Below, piece after piece: positions 25,465 through 37,449 of a DNA stretch of 64,000 nt. Numbering within the stretch: the first letter of the stretch is position 1; every line of letters starts with the position of its first letter. The position numbers and the translations under genes were made by a program. Source of the stretch: Trinickia violacea (lineage in GTDB: Bacteria; Pseudomonadota; Gammaproteobacteria; Burkholderiales; Burkholderiaceae); the NCBI RefSeq assembly GCF_005280735.1, contig NZ_CP040077.1, positions 1-64,000 on the forward strand, written 5' to 3'. The notes beneath the pieces are model-generated. The model did not search any database. It was not told the DNA's origin and was given only the letters and a program-made list of their open reading frames with translations.

Positions 25465-27201
25465 TCACTCCGCCGCCCGCTGCGCGTCCTTCGTCAGCGC
25501 AGCGCCGAAATCGTCTTCCCAGTACTCGTTCTCGCGCCGCGCATCGCCTGTGCGCGCCGCTTCGAGCTTGCGCAACTCCACGCGCCGGATCTTCCCTGAG
25601 ATCGTCTTCGGCAACTCGTAGAACTCGATGCGTCGAATCCGCTTGTACGGAGCGAGCTTCTGCGCGGCGAAGCGCAGGATGTCGCCCGCCACTTCGCGCG
25701 ACGGCGCGAAGCCCGTGCGCAACGCGATGAACGCCTTCGGCGTCGCGAGCCGCAGCGGGTCCGGGCTCGGCACGACTGCCGCCTCGGCGATCGCCGGATG
25801 CTCGATCAGCACGCTCTCCAGCTCGAACGGGCTGATGCGGTAGTCGGAGGCTTTGAACACGTCGTCGGCGCGCCCGACGTAGGTGTAATAGCCGTCGGCG
25901 TCGCGCTGGGCGATGTCGCCGGTGCGATAGAAGCCGCCATGCGTGACGTGCTCGGTCTTGGCGGGATCGTCGACGTAGCCGTCCATCAGGCCGAGCGGCC
26001 GCGGATCGAGCACGAGCGACAGTTCGCCTTCGTCGGCCGGCCGGTCGTCGTGATCGAGCAGTGCGATGTGGTAGCCCGGCAGAGGCCGCCCCATCGAGCC
26101 CGCTTTGAGCGGCTGGCTTGGCGAGTTGCCGACTTGCGCAGTGGTCTCGGTCTGTCCGAAGCCGTCGCGCAGCGTGAGCTTCCACGCCTTCTTCACGCGC
26201 TCGATGATCTCGGGGTTCAGCGGCTCGCCCGCGCCGACCACTTCGCGCAGCTTCACCGGATACGACGCGAGGTCTTCCTGGATCAGCATGCGCCAGACCG
26301 TCGGCGGCGCGCACAGCGTCGTGATGCCGTGGGTGACGAGTGTCTCCAGCGTCGCCTTCGCGTTGAAGCGCGCGGTGTTGCTGACGAACACGGTCGCGCC
26401 CGCATTCCACGGCGCGAACACGCTGCTCCACGCGTGTTTCGCCCATCCTGGCGAGCTGATGTTCCAGTGGACGTCGCCGGGCTTCAGGCCAATCCAGTAC
26501 ATCGTCGACAGATGGCCGACCGGGTAGCTCTGGTGACTATGCAGTACGAGCTTCGGACGGCTCGTCGTGCCCGACGTGAAATAGAGCAGCATCGGGTCGG
26601 TCGCGAGTGTCCGCTCGTCGTGCATGTAGCACGGGCTCTGATCGAAGGCGTCCGCGTAGCGATGCCAACCGGCCGGGGCTGGGTCGGGCGCTGCGCCATC
26701 GGCATGCGTGACCGCGATGCGCGTGACCGATGCGTCGACCTCTGCAAATTTTTCCGCCGCGCCGGCCGTTGCGATCACGTGCTTGATCTCGCCGCGCGTC
26801 ATCCGGTCAGCGATATCGGCGGGGGTGAGCAAGAGCGTGGCGGGAATCGTCACGGCGCCGAGCTTGATGGCCGCGAGCATGACTTCCCACAGCGCCGGCT
26901 CGTTCGGCAGCATCAGGAGCACACGATCGCCGCGCGCGATGCCCACGCTGCGCAAATAGTTGGCGACCTGATTCGAGCGCGCGGACAACTCGGCGAACGT
27001 CAGCTTCTGCTCGCTGCCGTCGTCTTCGACGACCCACAGCGCAGGCTCGTGATTGTTGTGCGCGTAGAGGTCGAACCAATCGAGCGCCCAATTGAACTCG
27101 ATCAGCGCGGGCCATTTGAAGTCGCGATATGCGGTGTCGTAGTCCTCGCGATGGCGCAGCAGGAATTCGCGCGCCTGCAGGAAGGATTGCGAATCAGCCA
27201 T
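25465..27201 (-). CDS. AMP-binding acyl-CoA synthetase (medium-chain / benzoate-CoA-ligase-like)
   Basis: The 578-residue enzyme belongs to the adenylate-forming ANL superfamily and should convert a carboxylic acid to its CoA thioester through an acyl-AMP. Visible motifs are the phosphate loop YFTSGTTSRPKLVLHSH, the adenine-binding DGFGQTETTAQVG, the hinge YRTGDIAQRDADGYYTYVGR and the catalytic lysine in PKTISGKIRRVELR near the C-terminus. The architecture fits the MACS branch. The substrate is unknown. It lies 137 bases downstream of a TPP-dependent enzyme gene on the same strand. The two could form one pathway in which a 2-keto acid is decarboxylated and its product activated, but this is speculation. 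Confidence 0.9.
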   Translation of the reverse strand: MADSQSFLQAREFLLRHREDYDTAYRDFKWPALIEFNWALDWFDLYAHNNHEPALWVVEDDGSEQKLTFAELSARSNQVANYLRSVGIARGDRVLLMLPNEPALWEVMLAAIKLGAVTIPATLLLTPADIADRMTRGEIKHVIATAGAAEKFAEVDASVTRIAVTHADGAAPDPAPAGWHRYADAFDQSPCYMHDERTLATDPMLLYFTSGTTSRPKLVLHSHQSYPVGHLSTMYWIGLKPGDVHWNISSPGWAKHAWSSVFAPWNAGATVFVSNTARFNAKATLETLVTHGITTLCAPPTVWRMLIQEDLASYPVKLREVVGAGEPLNPEIIERVKKAWKLTLRDGFGQTETTAQVGNSPSQPLKAGSMGRPLPGYHIALLDHDDRPADEGELSLVLDPRPLGLMDGYVDDPAKTEHVTHGGFYRTGDIAQRDADGYYTYVGRADDVFKASDYRISPFELESVLIEHPAIAEAAVVPSPDPLRLATPKAFIALRTGFAPSREVAGDILRFAAQKLAPYKRIRRIEFYELPKTISGKIRRVELRKLEAARTGDARRENEYWEDDFGAALTKDAQRAAE

Positions 27202-27338
27202 GGGTCCCCTCTCCGTCGTCGATGTGGACCTGCTTTTCGGGCCTGTCGCTTGCGCGACCAGGCCCTTACCGCTGCCGCACGAATCAGTCCCGCGCGATGC
27301 GGCGGCTTGCTTCGCGAGCGACTGCCTACTGCCTATGC

Positions 27339-29042
27339 CTACTGTGCCGACGCGCGCGCTTTGCGGCCCTGCTCGCGAATCTGTTCGAGCGTCGCGTTGG
27401 GCGTGCTCACGTCCTTCGGCACGCGCAGCTCGATCAATGCGGGCAGCCCGCTCGCTATCGAGCGCTCCAGCGCCGGCAGGAAATCCGCCGTGCGCTCGAC
27501 CGTTTCCCCGTGCGCGCCGAACGAGCGCGCAAAGGCGGCGAAATCGGGATTCGTGAGACCGGTGCCGTGCGTGCGCTCAGGGTAGTGCCGCTCCTGATGC
27601 ATACGGATCGTTCCATAGTGCTCGTTGTTGACCACGATGAAAATCACGTTTAGCCCGTATTGCATCGCGGTCGCGAGCTCCTGGCCCGCCATCATGAAGC
27701 AGCCGTCGCCGGCGAGCGCGACCACTGCGCGCTCGGGGTACATCGCCTTCGCCGCGATGGCCGCGGGGACGCCGTAGCCCATCGCGCCGCTCGTCGGCGC
27801 CAGCTGCGAGCGGTAGTGCCGGTAAGCGAAATGCCGATGAAGCCAAATCGCGTAATTGCCCGCGCCGTTGGTGACGATCGCGTCGTTCGGCAGCCGTGCA
27901 CGCAACTGCGCCATGATCTCGCCGAGCTGGACGTCGCCGAGCATCGGACGCGGCTTGCGCCATTCCAGATAGGCAGCATGCGCGTCTTCGGCGCTGCCGG
28001 CCCACGCGGGCGCGGCGCGCGGTTCGAGCGCCGCGAGCGCGGCGGCGATCTCAGGCATGCCTGAGACGATCGGCAAATCGGCTGCATACACGCGGCCCAG
28101 TTCTTCCGCGCCCTGATGTACGTGGACGAGCGTCTGCTTCGTCTTCGGGATGTCGAGCAGCGTATAGCCGCCCGTGGTCGCTTCGCCGAGACGCGGGCCG
28201 ATCACGAGCAGAAGGTCGGCCTCGCGGATGCGAGCGCCGAGCGCCGGATTCACGCCGAGCCCGACGTCGCCCGCGTAGTTCGGATGCTCGTTGTCGATGG
28301 TGTCCTGATAGCGGAACGCGCAGCCGATCGGCAACTGCCACGCGTCGACGAAGCGCCGCAGGTCCGTGCATGCGGACGGCGTCCAGCCGCTGCCGCCGGC
28401 GATCACCATCGGCCGCTTCGCGTGTTCGAGCAGGTCGCGCAGCTTGTCGATCTGTTGAGGAGCGGGGGACGCGGCGACACGCTGGAACGCGGGCGCGGCA
28501 GGCATCGCCGGACACGGATCGGACAGCACGTCCTCGGGCAGTGCGAGCACGACCGGCCCCGGCCGTCCGGCGCACGCCGTATGAAACGCGTGACTCAGGT
28601 ATTCGGGGATGCGGCGCGCGTCGTCGATCTGCGCGACCCACTTCGCCATCTGGCCGAACATGCGGCGGTAGTCGATCTCCTGGAACGCCTCGCGGTCGAG
28701 ATGCTCGCGCGCGCATTGGCCGATGAGGAGGATCATCGGCGTCGAATCCTGAAACGCGGTGTGCACGCCGATCGACGCGTGCGTCGCGCCCGGACCGCGC
28801 GTGACGAGCGCGACGCCGGGCCGCCCAGTCAGCTTGCCTGTCGCCTCGGCCATGTTGGCGGCGGCGGCCTCGTGGCGGCAGACGATCGTCTGGATGCGTT
28901 CGGTTTCATCGTGAAGCGAATCGAGCACGGCGAGAAAGCTCTCGCCCGGCACGCAGAACACTCGGTCGACGCCGTGCGTGAGCAACGCATCGACTATGAG
29001 GCGCGCACCTGTCACGGTGGCGGAATCGGCGACATTCGGCAT
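27339..29042 (-). CDS. Thiamine-pyrophosphate-dependent enzyme (acetolactate synthase-like)
   Basis: The 567-residue protein has the three-domain layout of the acetolactate synthase / benzoylformate decarboxylase superfamily. The N-terminal pyrimidine-binding domain has the catalytic Glu in IVCRHEAAAANMAEA. A middle domain follows from about residue 190. The C-terminal pyrophosphate-binding domain has the GDG...NN motif (LAGDGCFMMAGQELATAMQY followed by FIVVNNEHYGTI). The family includes acetolactate synthase, sulfoacetaldehyde acetyltransferase and 2-keto acid decarboxylases. No small subunit (ilvN) gene adjoins, so a biosynthetic AHAS is unlikely, and the substrate cannot be told. Confidence 0.88.
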   Translation of the reverse strand: MPNVADSATVTGARLIVDALLTHGVDRVFCVPGESFLAVLDSLHDETERIQTIVCRHEAAAANMAEATGKLTGRPGVALVTRGPGATHASIGVHTAFQDSTPMILLIGQCAREHLDREAFQEIDYRRMFGQMAKWVAQIDDARRIPEYLSHAFHTACAGRPGPVVLALPEDVLSDPCPAMPAAPAFQRVAASPAPQQIDKLRDLLEHAKRPMVIAGGSGWTPSACTDLRRFVDAWQLPIGCAFRYQDTIDNEHPNYAGDVGLGVNPALGARIREADLLLVIGPRLGEATTGGYTLLDIPKTKQTLVHVHQGAEELGRVYAADLPIVSGMPEIAAALAALEPRAAPAWAGSAEDAHAAYLEWRKPRPMLGDVQLGEIMAQLRARLPNDAIVTNGAGNYAIWLHRHFAYRHYRSQLAPTSGAMGYGVPAAIAAKAMYPERAVVALAGDGCFMMAGQELATAMQYGLNVIFIVVNNEHYGTIRMHQERHYPERTHGTGLTNPDFAAFARSFGAHGETVERTADFLPALERSIASGLPALIELRVPKDVSTPNATLEQIREQGRKARASAQ

Positions 29043-29196
29043 TGCGCGGGGTCCTCCTGGCTGGTCGGAAATGGTGGGTTGGTTTGTCGAGCACAGGTTT
29101 GGACAGCTTACGCCGAGTGGTAGGAGGCGGCTACTATCTAGGGGGCGCCATGCGCAAGCTCCAGAAGCCGCACTAACCCATTACCAGGAGAAACCT

Positions 29197-29499
29197 ATGG
29201 CACGCGAAGTTCCGCTGGCGACGCCCGGCGAAATTCTGGCGCTCGAATGGCTAGAGCCGATGGGCATTACGCAATATGCCTTGGCCAAGGCAATCGACGT
29301 GCCACCACGTCGCATCAATGAAATCATCAAGCATGGCCGCTCGATCACGGCCGATACGGCCGTGCGGCTGGGCGCGTTCTTCGGTGTCGATCCGCAGAGC
29401 TGGATGAACCTCCAGACGCATTACGACACCGAAATGGCGAAGGAGAAGATCGGCGCGGAGAAGATCGAGGCGATTCGGCAGCATGCAGTTGCTGCGTGA
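29197..29499 (+). CDS. higA: HigA-family HTH protein without a partner toxin
   Basis: The 100-residue protein starts MAREVPLATPGEILALEWLE after CCAGGAG and is the full HigA/VapI-type antitoxin: the PGEIL N-terminus, the helix-turn-helix ITQYALAKAIDVPPRRINEI, and the RLGAFFGVDPQSWMNLQTHY tail that is diagnostic for the family. HigA normally follows a higB toxin gene in the same operon. The 154 bases before this gene contain no such frame, and the neighbour upstream faces away. It is therefore a solitary regulator, either a lone antitoxin or a chromosomal repressor that has outlived its toxin. Confidence 0.9.
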   Translation: MAREVPLATPGEILALEWLEPMGITQYALAKAIDVPPRRINEIIKHGRSITADTAVRLGAFFGVDPQSWMNLQTHYDTEMAKEKIGAEKIEAIRQHAVAA

Positions 29500-29555
29500 C
29501 GCTTTCGCAGAATGCGCACGATAGGTCGTCTTTTTCGGGGCCTCTAGTGCGAGGG

Positions 29556-29592
29556 AATAAAGCCCGCTGAGCGAAAGCCGGCGGGCTTTATT
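29556..29592. terminator. Bidirectional intrinsic terminator between higA and sdaA
   Basis: AATAAAGCCCGC and GCGGGCTTTATT form a perfect 12-bp inverted repeat. Each strand has A/T-rich sequence outside the GC core. It separates the convergent higA and sdaA genes. Confidence 0.85.
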
Positions 29593-29663
29593 CATTTATC
29601 GCTGCGCGCTTGTCGTTGCGGAGGGCGATCGGCGAAACCGCCCTTAAATCTATTGCCGCGGCC

Positions 29664-31052
29664 TCAACACTCGACGATATTCACCGCCAACCCGCCGCGC
29701 GACGTCTCCTTGTACTTCGTCTTCATATCCGCGCCGGTCTCGCGCATCGTCTTGATGACGGAATCGAGCGACACGTAATGGCTGCCGTCGCCGCGCAGCG
29801 CCATGCGCGCCGCGTTGACGGCCTTCACCGACGCCATCGCATTGCGTTCGATGCACGGAATCTGCACCATCCCGCCGACCGGGTCGCACGTGAGGCCGAG
29901 GTTGTGCTCCATGCCGATTTCTGCCGCGTTCTCGACCTGCTTCGGCGTGCCGCCCATCACGGCCGCGAGCGCGCCCGCCGCCATCGAGCACGCGACGCCC
30001 ACTTCGCCCTGGCAGCCCACTTCGGCACCGGAGATCGACGCGTTCAGCTTGTAAAGGATGCCGATGGCCGCTGCCGTCAGCAGGAAGTCGATCACGCCTT
30101 GCTGGTTCGCTCCGGGCATGAAGCGCGTGTAGTAATGCAGCACGGCGGGAATGATGCCGGCGGCGCCGTTGGTCGGCGCCGTGACGACGCGTCCGCCCGC
30201 GGCGTTCTCTTCGTTGACGGCGATCGCGTAAAGGTTGATCCAGTCGACCATCGACAGCGGATCTTGCAGCGCGCGCTCGGGATTGCCCGACAGCGTCCGA
30301 TAAAGCTGCGGCGCACGGCGCTTGACCTGGAACGGGCCGGGCAGCGTGCCGTCGGCGTCCGGGTTGCCGATCCCGCAGCCGCGCGTGACGCACGATTGCA
30401 TCACGTCCCAGATTTTCAGGAGCCCGGTGCGCGTCTCTTCCTCGGTGTGCCAGACGCGCTCGTTCTCCCACATCAGTTGCGCGACCGTTTTACCGGTCGA
30501 TTCGCACAGCGCGAGCAACTCGTTGCCGGTGCGGAACGGATGCGGCCGCTGGTCGGCGGCCTGCAGCACCTTCGAATTCGGCGCACCCGCCGTCACGACG
30601 AAACCGCCGCCCACCGACAGATACGTCGCTTCGCGCAGCGTCTCGCCGGCCTCGTCGAACGCGCGCAGCTTCAGGCCGTTCGGATGCTCCGGCAACGCTT
30701 GCCGGTAGAACGAGATGTGCTCCTTCGGCACGAACGTCACGCCGTGGGTGCCGAGCAAAGAGAGCGTGCGCGAGGTGCGCACGGCTTCGAGACGCGAGCC
30801 GATCGTCTCGGGATCGACGGTGTCGGGCGCATCGCCCATCAGGCCGAGCATCACGCCGCGGTCGGTGCCGTGTCCCTTGCCGGTCGCGCCGAGCGATCCG
30901 TACAAATCGACTTTCACCGAGGCCGTAGCCGCGAGCAGCCCGTCGCGCTCGAGCCCTTGGACGAACATCAGCGCCGCGCGCATTGGTCCGACCGTATGCG
31001 AGCTCGACGGCCCTATGCCAATTTTGAAGAGATCGAAAACGCTGACTGCCAT
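29664..31052 (-). CDS. sdaA: L-serine ammonia-lyase (L-serine dehydratase)
   Basis: SdaA is an iron-sulfur enzyme converting L-serine to pyruvate and ammonia. The 462-residue single-chain form contains the beta domain (FKIGIGPSSSHTVGPMRAAL near the N-terminus) and the alpha domain with the Cys residues expected to hold the 4Fe-4S cluster: SCVTRGCGIGNPD, EVGCQGEVGVACSMAAG and GLTCDPVGGMVQIPCIERN. The length equals that of E. coli SdaA (454). Downstream of the stop is the shared terminator. Its place near gcvP suggests a serine/glycine catabolic neighbourhood, though a hydrolase-type gene lies between. Confidence 0.95.
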   Translation of the reverse strand: MAVSVFDLFKIGIGPSSSHTVGPMRAALMFVQGLERDGLLAATASVKVDLYGSLGATGKGHGTDRGVMLGLMGDAPDTVDPETIGSRLEAVRTSRTLSLLGTHGVTFVPKEHISFYRQALPEHPNGLKLRAFDEAGETLREATYLSVGGGFVVTAGAPNSKVLQAADQRPHPFRTGNELLALCESTGKTVAQLMWENERVWHTEEETRTGLLKIWDVMQSCVTRGCGIGNPDADGTLPGPFQVKRRAPQLYRTLSGNPERALQDPLSMVDWINLYAIAVNEENAAGGRVVTAPTNGAAGIIPAVLHYYTRFMPGANQQGVIDFLLTAAAIGILYKLNASISGAEVGCQGEVGVACSMAAGALAAVMGGTPKQVENAAEIGMEHNLGLTCDPVGGMVQIPCIERNAMASVKAVNAARMALRGDGSHYVSLDSVIKTMRETGADMKTKYKETSRGGLAVNIVEC

Positions 31053-31071
31053 TACTGTCTCCTGTGTCGAT

Positions 31072-31198
31072 GGGAGTTGGCGCTTTAGCGCCTACTCCCA
31101 TCCCATGCTGTGGTTGGCTGGAGTTAGCGCTTTAGCGCTTACTCCAGTCCCACAGCGGTCGGCCGGCGTCAGCGCCTTAGCGCTTACCCCGGCCCCAT
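31072..31198. repeat. Three tandem REP-like palindromic units
   Basis: Three copies of about 35 bases start near 31072, 31120 and 31164. Each has a palindromic core such as AGCGCTTTAGCGCT framed by GGAGT and ACTCC arms and ends with a TCCCA-type tail. They fill the sdaA-to-31218 gene gap. Related units occur at 37649-37688 and 38124-38185, which makes this a dispersed REP-type family. Confidence 0.8.
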
Positions 31199-31217
31199 TC
31201 AAAGTTATGTAAATTGC

Positions 31218-32360
31218 TCAGCGCGCCGGCGCTGGCAGCGGCAAACAGACCGCGAGCCATGCCGGCGGCGTGGGCGCCAACCGCAGCGCGACCGGCGTGT
31301 AGCGGCCGTTCAGCCGCGCTGCGAGATAAAAGAGTTCGGTGGCGTTCTTCGGGTCCCATTCGCCCGAATAGCCGGGCAAGCCCGCCTCGCGGCGCTTGGC
31401 GTCGAAGGCGACGTTCGAATGCACGAATTCCTCGTGCGTCTTCGTGCCGAGCGCGTAGGGCGTCAGCCAGTTGAGCGCAGCGGCGAGCGTGGCGCCGTTG
31501 GCTGCGCGCTCCGGCAGCCAATTGCGGTTGTGGCGGCGCGCGGCGAGCGCCGCCGTCACGAGCGGCTGCACGTCGTAGGTCACGTAGTGCAGCGCGTCGC
31601 GCTCCGTGAAATCGAAGGTCGAGCCGTCCGGCGCGATGTTGTCGCCGATGTGTTCGACAAAAAGACGCTGCGCGGCGTTGATCATTTTGCGGTCGTCGAG
31701 CGTAAACGCACTCATGGCAATGAGTTTGACGCGATGACTCTGCCAATTGTTGCGAAAAATACCGGTCAGCGGGCGCGGCTGCGCATCGATTTGCGCAATG
31801 TAGCCGTTTGCCAGTTTCGCGATGAACGCGGCCGTCGCGTTGCGCGTCTTCACGGGCAGCGCGCTCGCGGTCAGGTCATACGCGAGGATCATGCCTTCAA
31901 AGCGCGTTTCGTCGATCGGGTTGAGGCTGGGTTGATACGTGGTCGCCCAGGCGTACAGAAAGCGATCGACGAGTTTCAGGTAGCGATCGTCGCTCGTCGC
32001 ACGCCACGCGAGTGCCGCGTTGCGCATCAGGTCGAGATCGTTCAGGGCTTCGGCGCTTTGATCGTAGATGCCTTCGTGCGGCAGCGTACCTTCGACGTGC
32101 AGCCGCTCGAGCGGCTTCGGCTGGTCGTTCAGGCGTGCCTGGACGTTTTTCACGAGCGCTTGCACGCCCGGGTCGGCGCTCGTGCGCTCGCTCGTTTGCA
32201 GCGCGGGCGCCGCACAAAAATTCATCGCCGCGCGGGCGGCTTGCAGCGGCGCCGTCAGCGCCGCGCAGGCGACGAGCAGCGTCGCGAGCGGCGCACCGGC
32301 TCGTTGGTTCGACAGCAATCGTGTTCCGTGCCTTGTCATCGTTCGCACCTTTCGCACCAT
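31218..32360 (-). CDS. Alginate-lyase-family secreted protein
   Basis: The ATG at 32360 has AAGGAG six bases upstream. The 380-residue product (MVRKVRTMTRHGTRLLSNQR start) has a hydrophobic signal segment APLATLLVACAALTAPLQAA. The mature part is an alpha/alpha-toroid like the alginate lyase family (PF05426): LRNAALAWRATSDDRYL-type helices, the NNWQSHRVKLIAMSAFTLDD motif whose Asn, Trp and His correspond to active-site positions in related lyases, and DGSTFDFTERDALHYVTYDV. The substrate is probably a uronate-containing polysaccharide. Whether alginate itself is cut cannot be judged. No exopolysaccharide genes are adjacent. Confidence 0.85.
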   Translation of the reverse strand: MVRKVRTMTRHGTRLLSNQRAGAPLATLLVACAALTAPLQAARAAMNFCAAPALQTSERTSADPGVQALVKNVQARLNDQPKPLERLHVEGTLPHEGIYDQSAEALNDLDLMRNAALAWRATSDDRYLKLVDRFLYAWATTYQPSLNPIDETRFEGMILAYDLTASALPVKTRNATAAFIAKLANGYIAQIDAQPRPLTGIFRNNWQSHRVKLIAMSAFTLDDRKMINAAQRLFVEHIGDNIAPDGSTFDFTERDALHYVTYDVQPLVTAALAARRHNRNWLPERAANGATLAAALNWLTPYALGTKTHEEFVHSNVAFDAKRREAGLPGYSGEWDPKNATELFYLAARLNGRYTPVALRLAPTPPAWLAVCLPLPAPAR

Positions 32361-32532
32361 GCGGAACTCCTTCGTTGGTTCGATTTCGGTGTCAGATGTT
32401 ATCTGGTCTTGACGGCACACGGCAAAGACGACGCGAGCCGCGCGAAGCGGCTTGCGTCTTTGGGTCACGATGCCAAGCTTGGCCCGACTGAGGGCCGCCC
32501 CGCGGATCGCCGCCCGACGGAAGGCCGCCTCA

Positions 32533-35481
<2,949 letters not shown>

Positions 35482-35537
35482 GTTTAGGCTTGGCAGGCGC
35501 GGCGCCACGAGCGCGCCGCGCGGTTCGGGTCAAAAAA

Positions 35538-35918
35538 TTACGCGCCGATGGACTTCGTGTAGGCGTCGGCGTCGAGCAGCTTGTCGAGCGAGGCGCCCGC
35601 GGCCGGCTTGATCTTGAAGAGCCAGTTGTCGTAGGGGGCGCTGTTGACGGAGTCCGGCGTGTCGACGACGGCCGAGTTCGCTTCGACGATCTCGCCCGCG
35701 ACCGGCGCGTAGATATCGGAGGCGGCCTTCACCGATTCGATCACAGCGACGGTGTCGCCGGCCGAGACGGTCTTGCCCAGTTCCTGGACTTCGAAGAAGA
35801 CGATGTCGCCGAGCGCTTCCTGCGCGTGATCGGTGATGCCGATCGTCAGGGTGCCGTCGGCTTCGGTGCGAACCCATTCGTGCGATTCGGTGTATTTCAG
35901 ATCGGCCGGGATGCTCAT
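35538..35918 (-). CDS. gcvH: Glycine cleavage system H protein
   Basis: GcvH is the small lipoylated carrier that shuttles the aminomethyl intermediate between the P, T and L proteins. The 126-residue product has the full family pattern: LKYTESHEWVRTEADGTLTI at the start, ITDHAQEALGDIVFFEVQEL, and the lipoylation site Lys64 in VIESVKAASDIYAPVAGE. The middle gene of the gcvTHP operon, it follows gcvT by 73 bases. Confidence 0.98.
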   Translation of the reverse strand: MSIPADLKYTESHEWVRTEADGTLTIGITDHAQEALGDIVFFEVQELGKTVSAGDTVAVIESVKAASDIYAPVAGEIVEANSAVVDTPDSVNSAPYDNWLFKIKPAAGASLDKLLDADAYTKSIGA

Positions 35919-35991
35919 CGGTTGCTCCTGTTATTCATCTATGGCTAAAAAGAAGGGGGGACGTGCGCCGCAAGCGCGGCTACGCAGACGA

Positions 35992-37113
35992 TTACTGGCC
36001 GACGAGCACCTTGCCGTTGCGCACGAACGGCAGTTTTACCACGCTTGCGGGAAGGGCTTTATCGCGGATTTGCACGTGGACGATGTCGCCCGGCTGCACG
36101 CCCTTCGGCACGCGCGCGAAGGCGATCGATTCCTGCATGGTCGGCGAGAATGTGCCGCTCGTGATTTCGCCTTCGCCCTGCGGCGTGACGACTTTCTGAT
36201 GCGCGCGCAGCACGCCGCCCGCCTTGCCGTTTTCCTTCTGCAGGATCAGGCCGACGAACGACGCTTGCGAGCCCGCGGCTTCGAGGGCCGCGCGGCCGAC
36301 GAAGTCGCGCGGCGAAGTGAGGTCCACGGTCCAGGCGAGGCCGGCGTCGAGCGGGCAGACGTTGTCGTCCATGTCCTGGCCGTACAGGTTCATGCCGGCT
36401 TCGAGGCGCAGCGTGTCGCGCGCGCCGAGGCCGCACGGACGCACGCCCTGGCGCTGCAGCGAGTCCCAGAATTCGCAGACAAAGGTGGCGGGCAGCACGA
36501 TTTCGAAGCCGTCTTCACCGGTATAGCCGGTGCGCGCGATCATCAATTCGCCGAACGGCGTGGCTTCGACGATCGCCGCGTTGAACGGCTTCAGGAGTTC
36601 GGTGGCGGTGCGTGCAGAGGGCGCGACTTGCCACACTTTGTGACGCGCGTTCGGGCCCTGCACGGCGACGATCGCGAGATCGCGGCGCGGCGTGATCGTG
36701 AGGCCGTAGCCGCCTTCGGCGTTCAACTGGTTGAACCAGGCGACATCTTTCTCGGCGGTGCCCGCATTGACGACGAGACGGAAGAAGTCTTCGGCGAAGT
36801 AGTAGACGATCAGGTCGTCGATCACGCCGCCGTTCGGGTTCAGCAGGCACGAGTAGAGCGCCTTGCCCGGCGTCTGCAATTTGCCGACGTTGTTGGCGAT
36901 CGCGTGCTCGAAGAACGCACGCACGCGCTCGCCGCGGAAATCGACGACGCACATGTGCGACACGTCGAACATGCCCGCGTCCGTGCGCACGGCGTGGTGC
37001 TCGTCGATTTGCGAGCCGTAGTTGACGGGCATGTCCCAGCCGCCGAAGTCGACCATCCGCGCCTTGAGCGCGCAGTGGGTGGCGTGGAGCGGGGTGTGTT
37101 TCAGTTCGGTCAT
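35992..37113 (-). CDS. gcvT: Aminomethyltransferase (glycine cleavage T protein)
   Basis: GcvT transfers the methylene unit from aminomethyl-GcvH to tetrahydrofolate, releasing ammonia. The 373-residue protein starts MTELKHTPLHATHCALKARM and has the expected MVDFGGWDMPVNYGSQIDEH N-terminal region, the conserved Asp in NPNGGVIDDLIVYY, and TGYTGEDGFEIVLP in the second domain. It is the first gene of the operon. Its 5' leader of about 440 bases contains two glycine aptamers and a terminator-like hairpin. Confidence 0.97.
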   Translation of the reverse strand: MTELKHTPLHATHCALKARMVDFGGWDMPVNYGSQIDEHHAVRTDAGMFDVSHMCVVDFRGERVRAFFEHAIANNVGKLQTPGKALYSCLLNPNGGVIDDLIVYYFAEDFFRLVVNAGTAEKDVAWFNQLNAEGGYGLTITPRRDLAIVAVQGPNARHKVWQVAPSARTATELLKPFNAAIVEATPFGELMIARTGYTGEDGFEIVLPATFVCEFWDSLQRQGVRPCGLGARDTLRLEAGMNLYGQDMDDNVCPLDAGLAWTVDLTSPRDFVGRAALEAAGSQASFVGLILQKENGKAGGVLRAHQKVVTPQGEGEITSGTFSPTMQESIAFARVPKGVQPGDIVHVQIRDKALPASVVKLPFVRNGKVLVGQ

Positions 37114-37141
37114 CGGGGCCTCGTCAGGTGTCTCGCGAAAA

Positions 37142-37180
37142 CAAAAAAGGCCATGCGTGTGGACTCACCCTCGCGGCCTT
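37142..37180 (-). terminator. Candidate expression-platform terminator of the glycine riboswitch
   Basis: On the minus strand AAGGCC, a loop, GGCC and then TTTTTTGTTTT lie between the second aptamer and the gcvT start (28 bases before the ATG). A hairpin with a T-run immediately after a glycine aptamer is the expected antitermination switch: glycine binding should prevent termination and turn on gcvTHP. This is inferred from layout. Confidence 0.7.
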
Positions 37181-37211
37181 CCGGCGGCAAGCGATGTGGC
37201 CCTGCATGACC

Positions 37212-37334
37212 CCTCTGTCCTCGGTACCTGAGAGATTGCGTCGCCCGGGATCGATCCCTTCGAACGCGCGCCCCTTCGGTGGGCAGCCTGCTCGGGCTTC
37301 GATAAGCCACTAAGCCGCTGCCGCTCTCCAGAGT
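37212..37334 (-). promoter_or_regulatory. Glycine riboswitch, promoter-distal aptamer
   Basis: The minus strand reads CTCTGGAGAGCGGCAG at the 5' side, then the conserved CACCGAAGGGGCGCGCG core and CAATCTCAGGTACCGAGGAC at the 3' side. This is the standard glycine-aptamer sequence (P1 with GAGAG, the P3a CCGAAGGGGC, and CTCAGG). It precedes the gcvT gene and its terminator. Confidence 0.92.
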
Positions 37335-37449
37335 TCGAAAAACCGGTGCTTCACGTATTGCCGGGAATCGGCGGTGGAGCCGCAGGGAGGCGCTCCAAAA
37401 CGGGCGCCAACTTCGCGGATCATGACGTGTTCAAGCGGGTTTTTCGACG

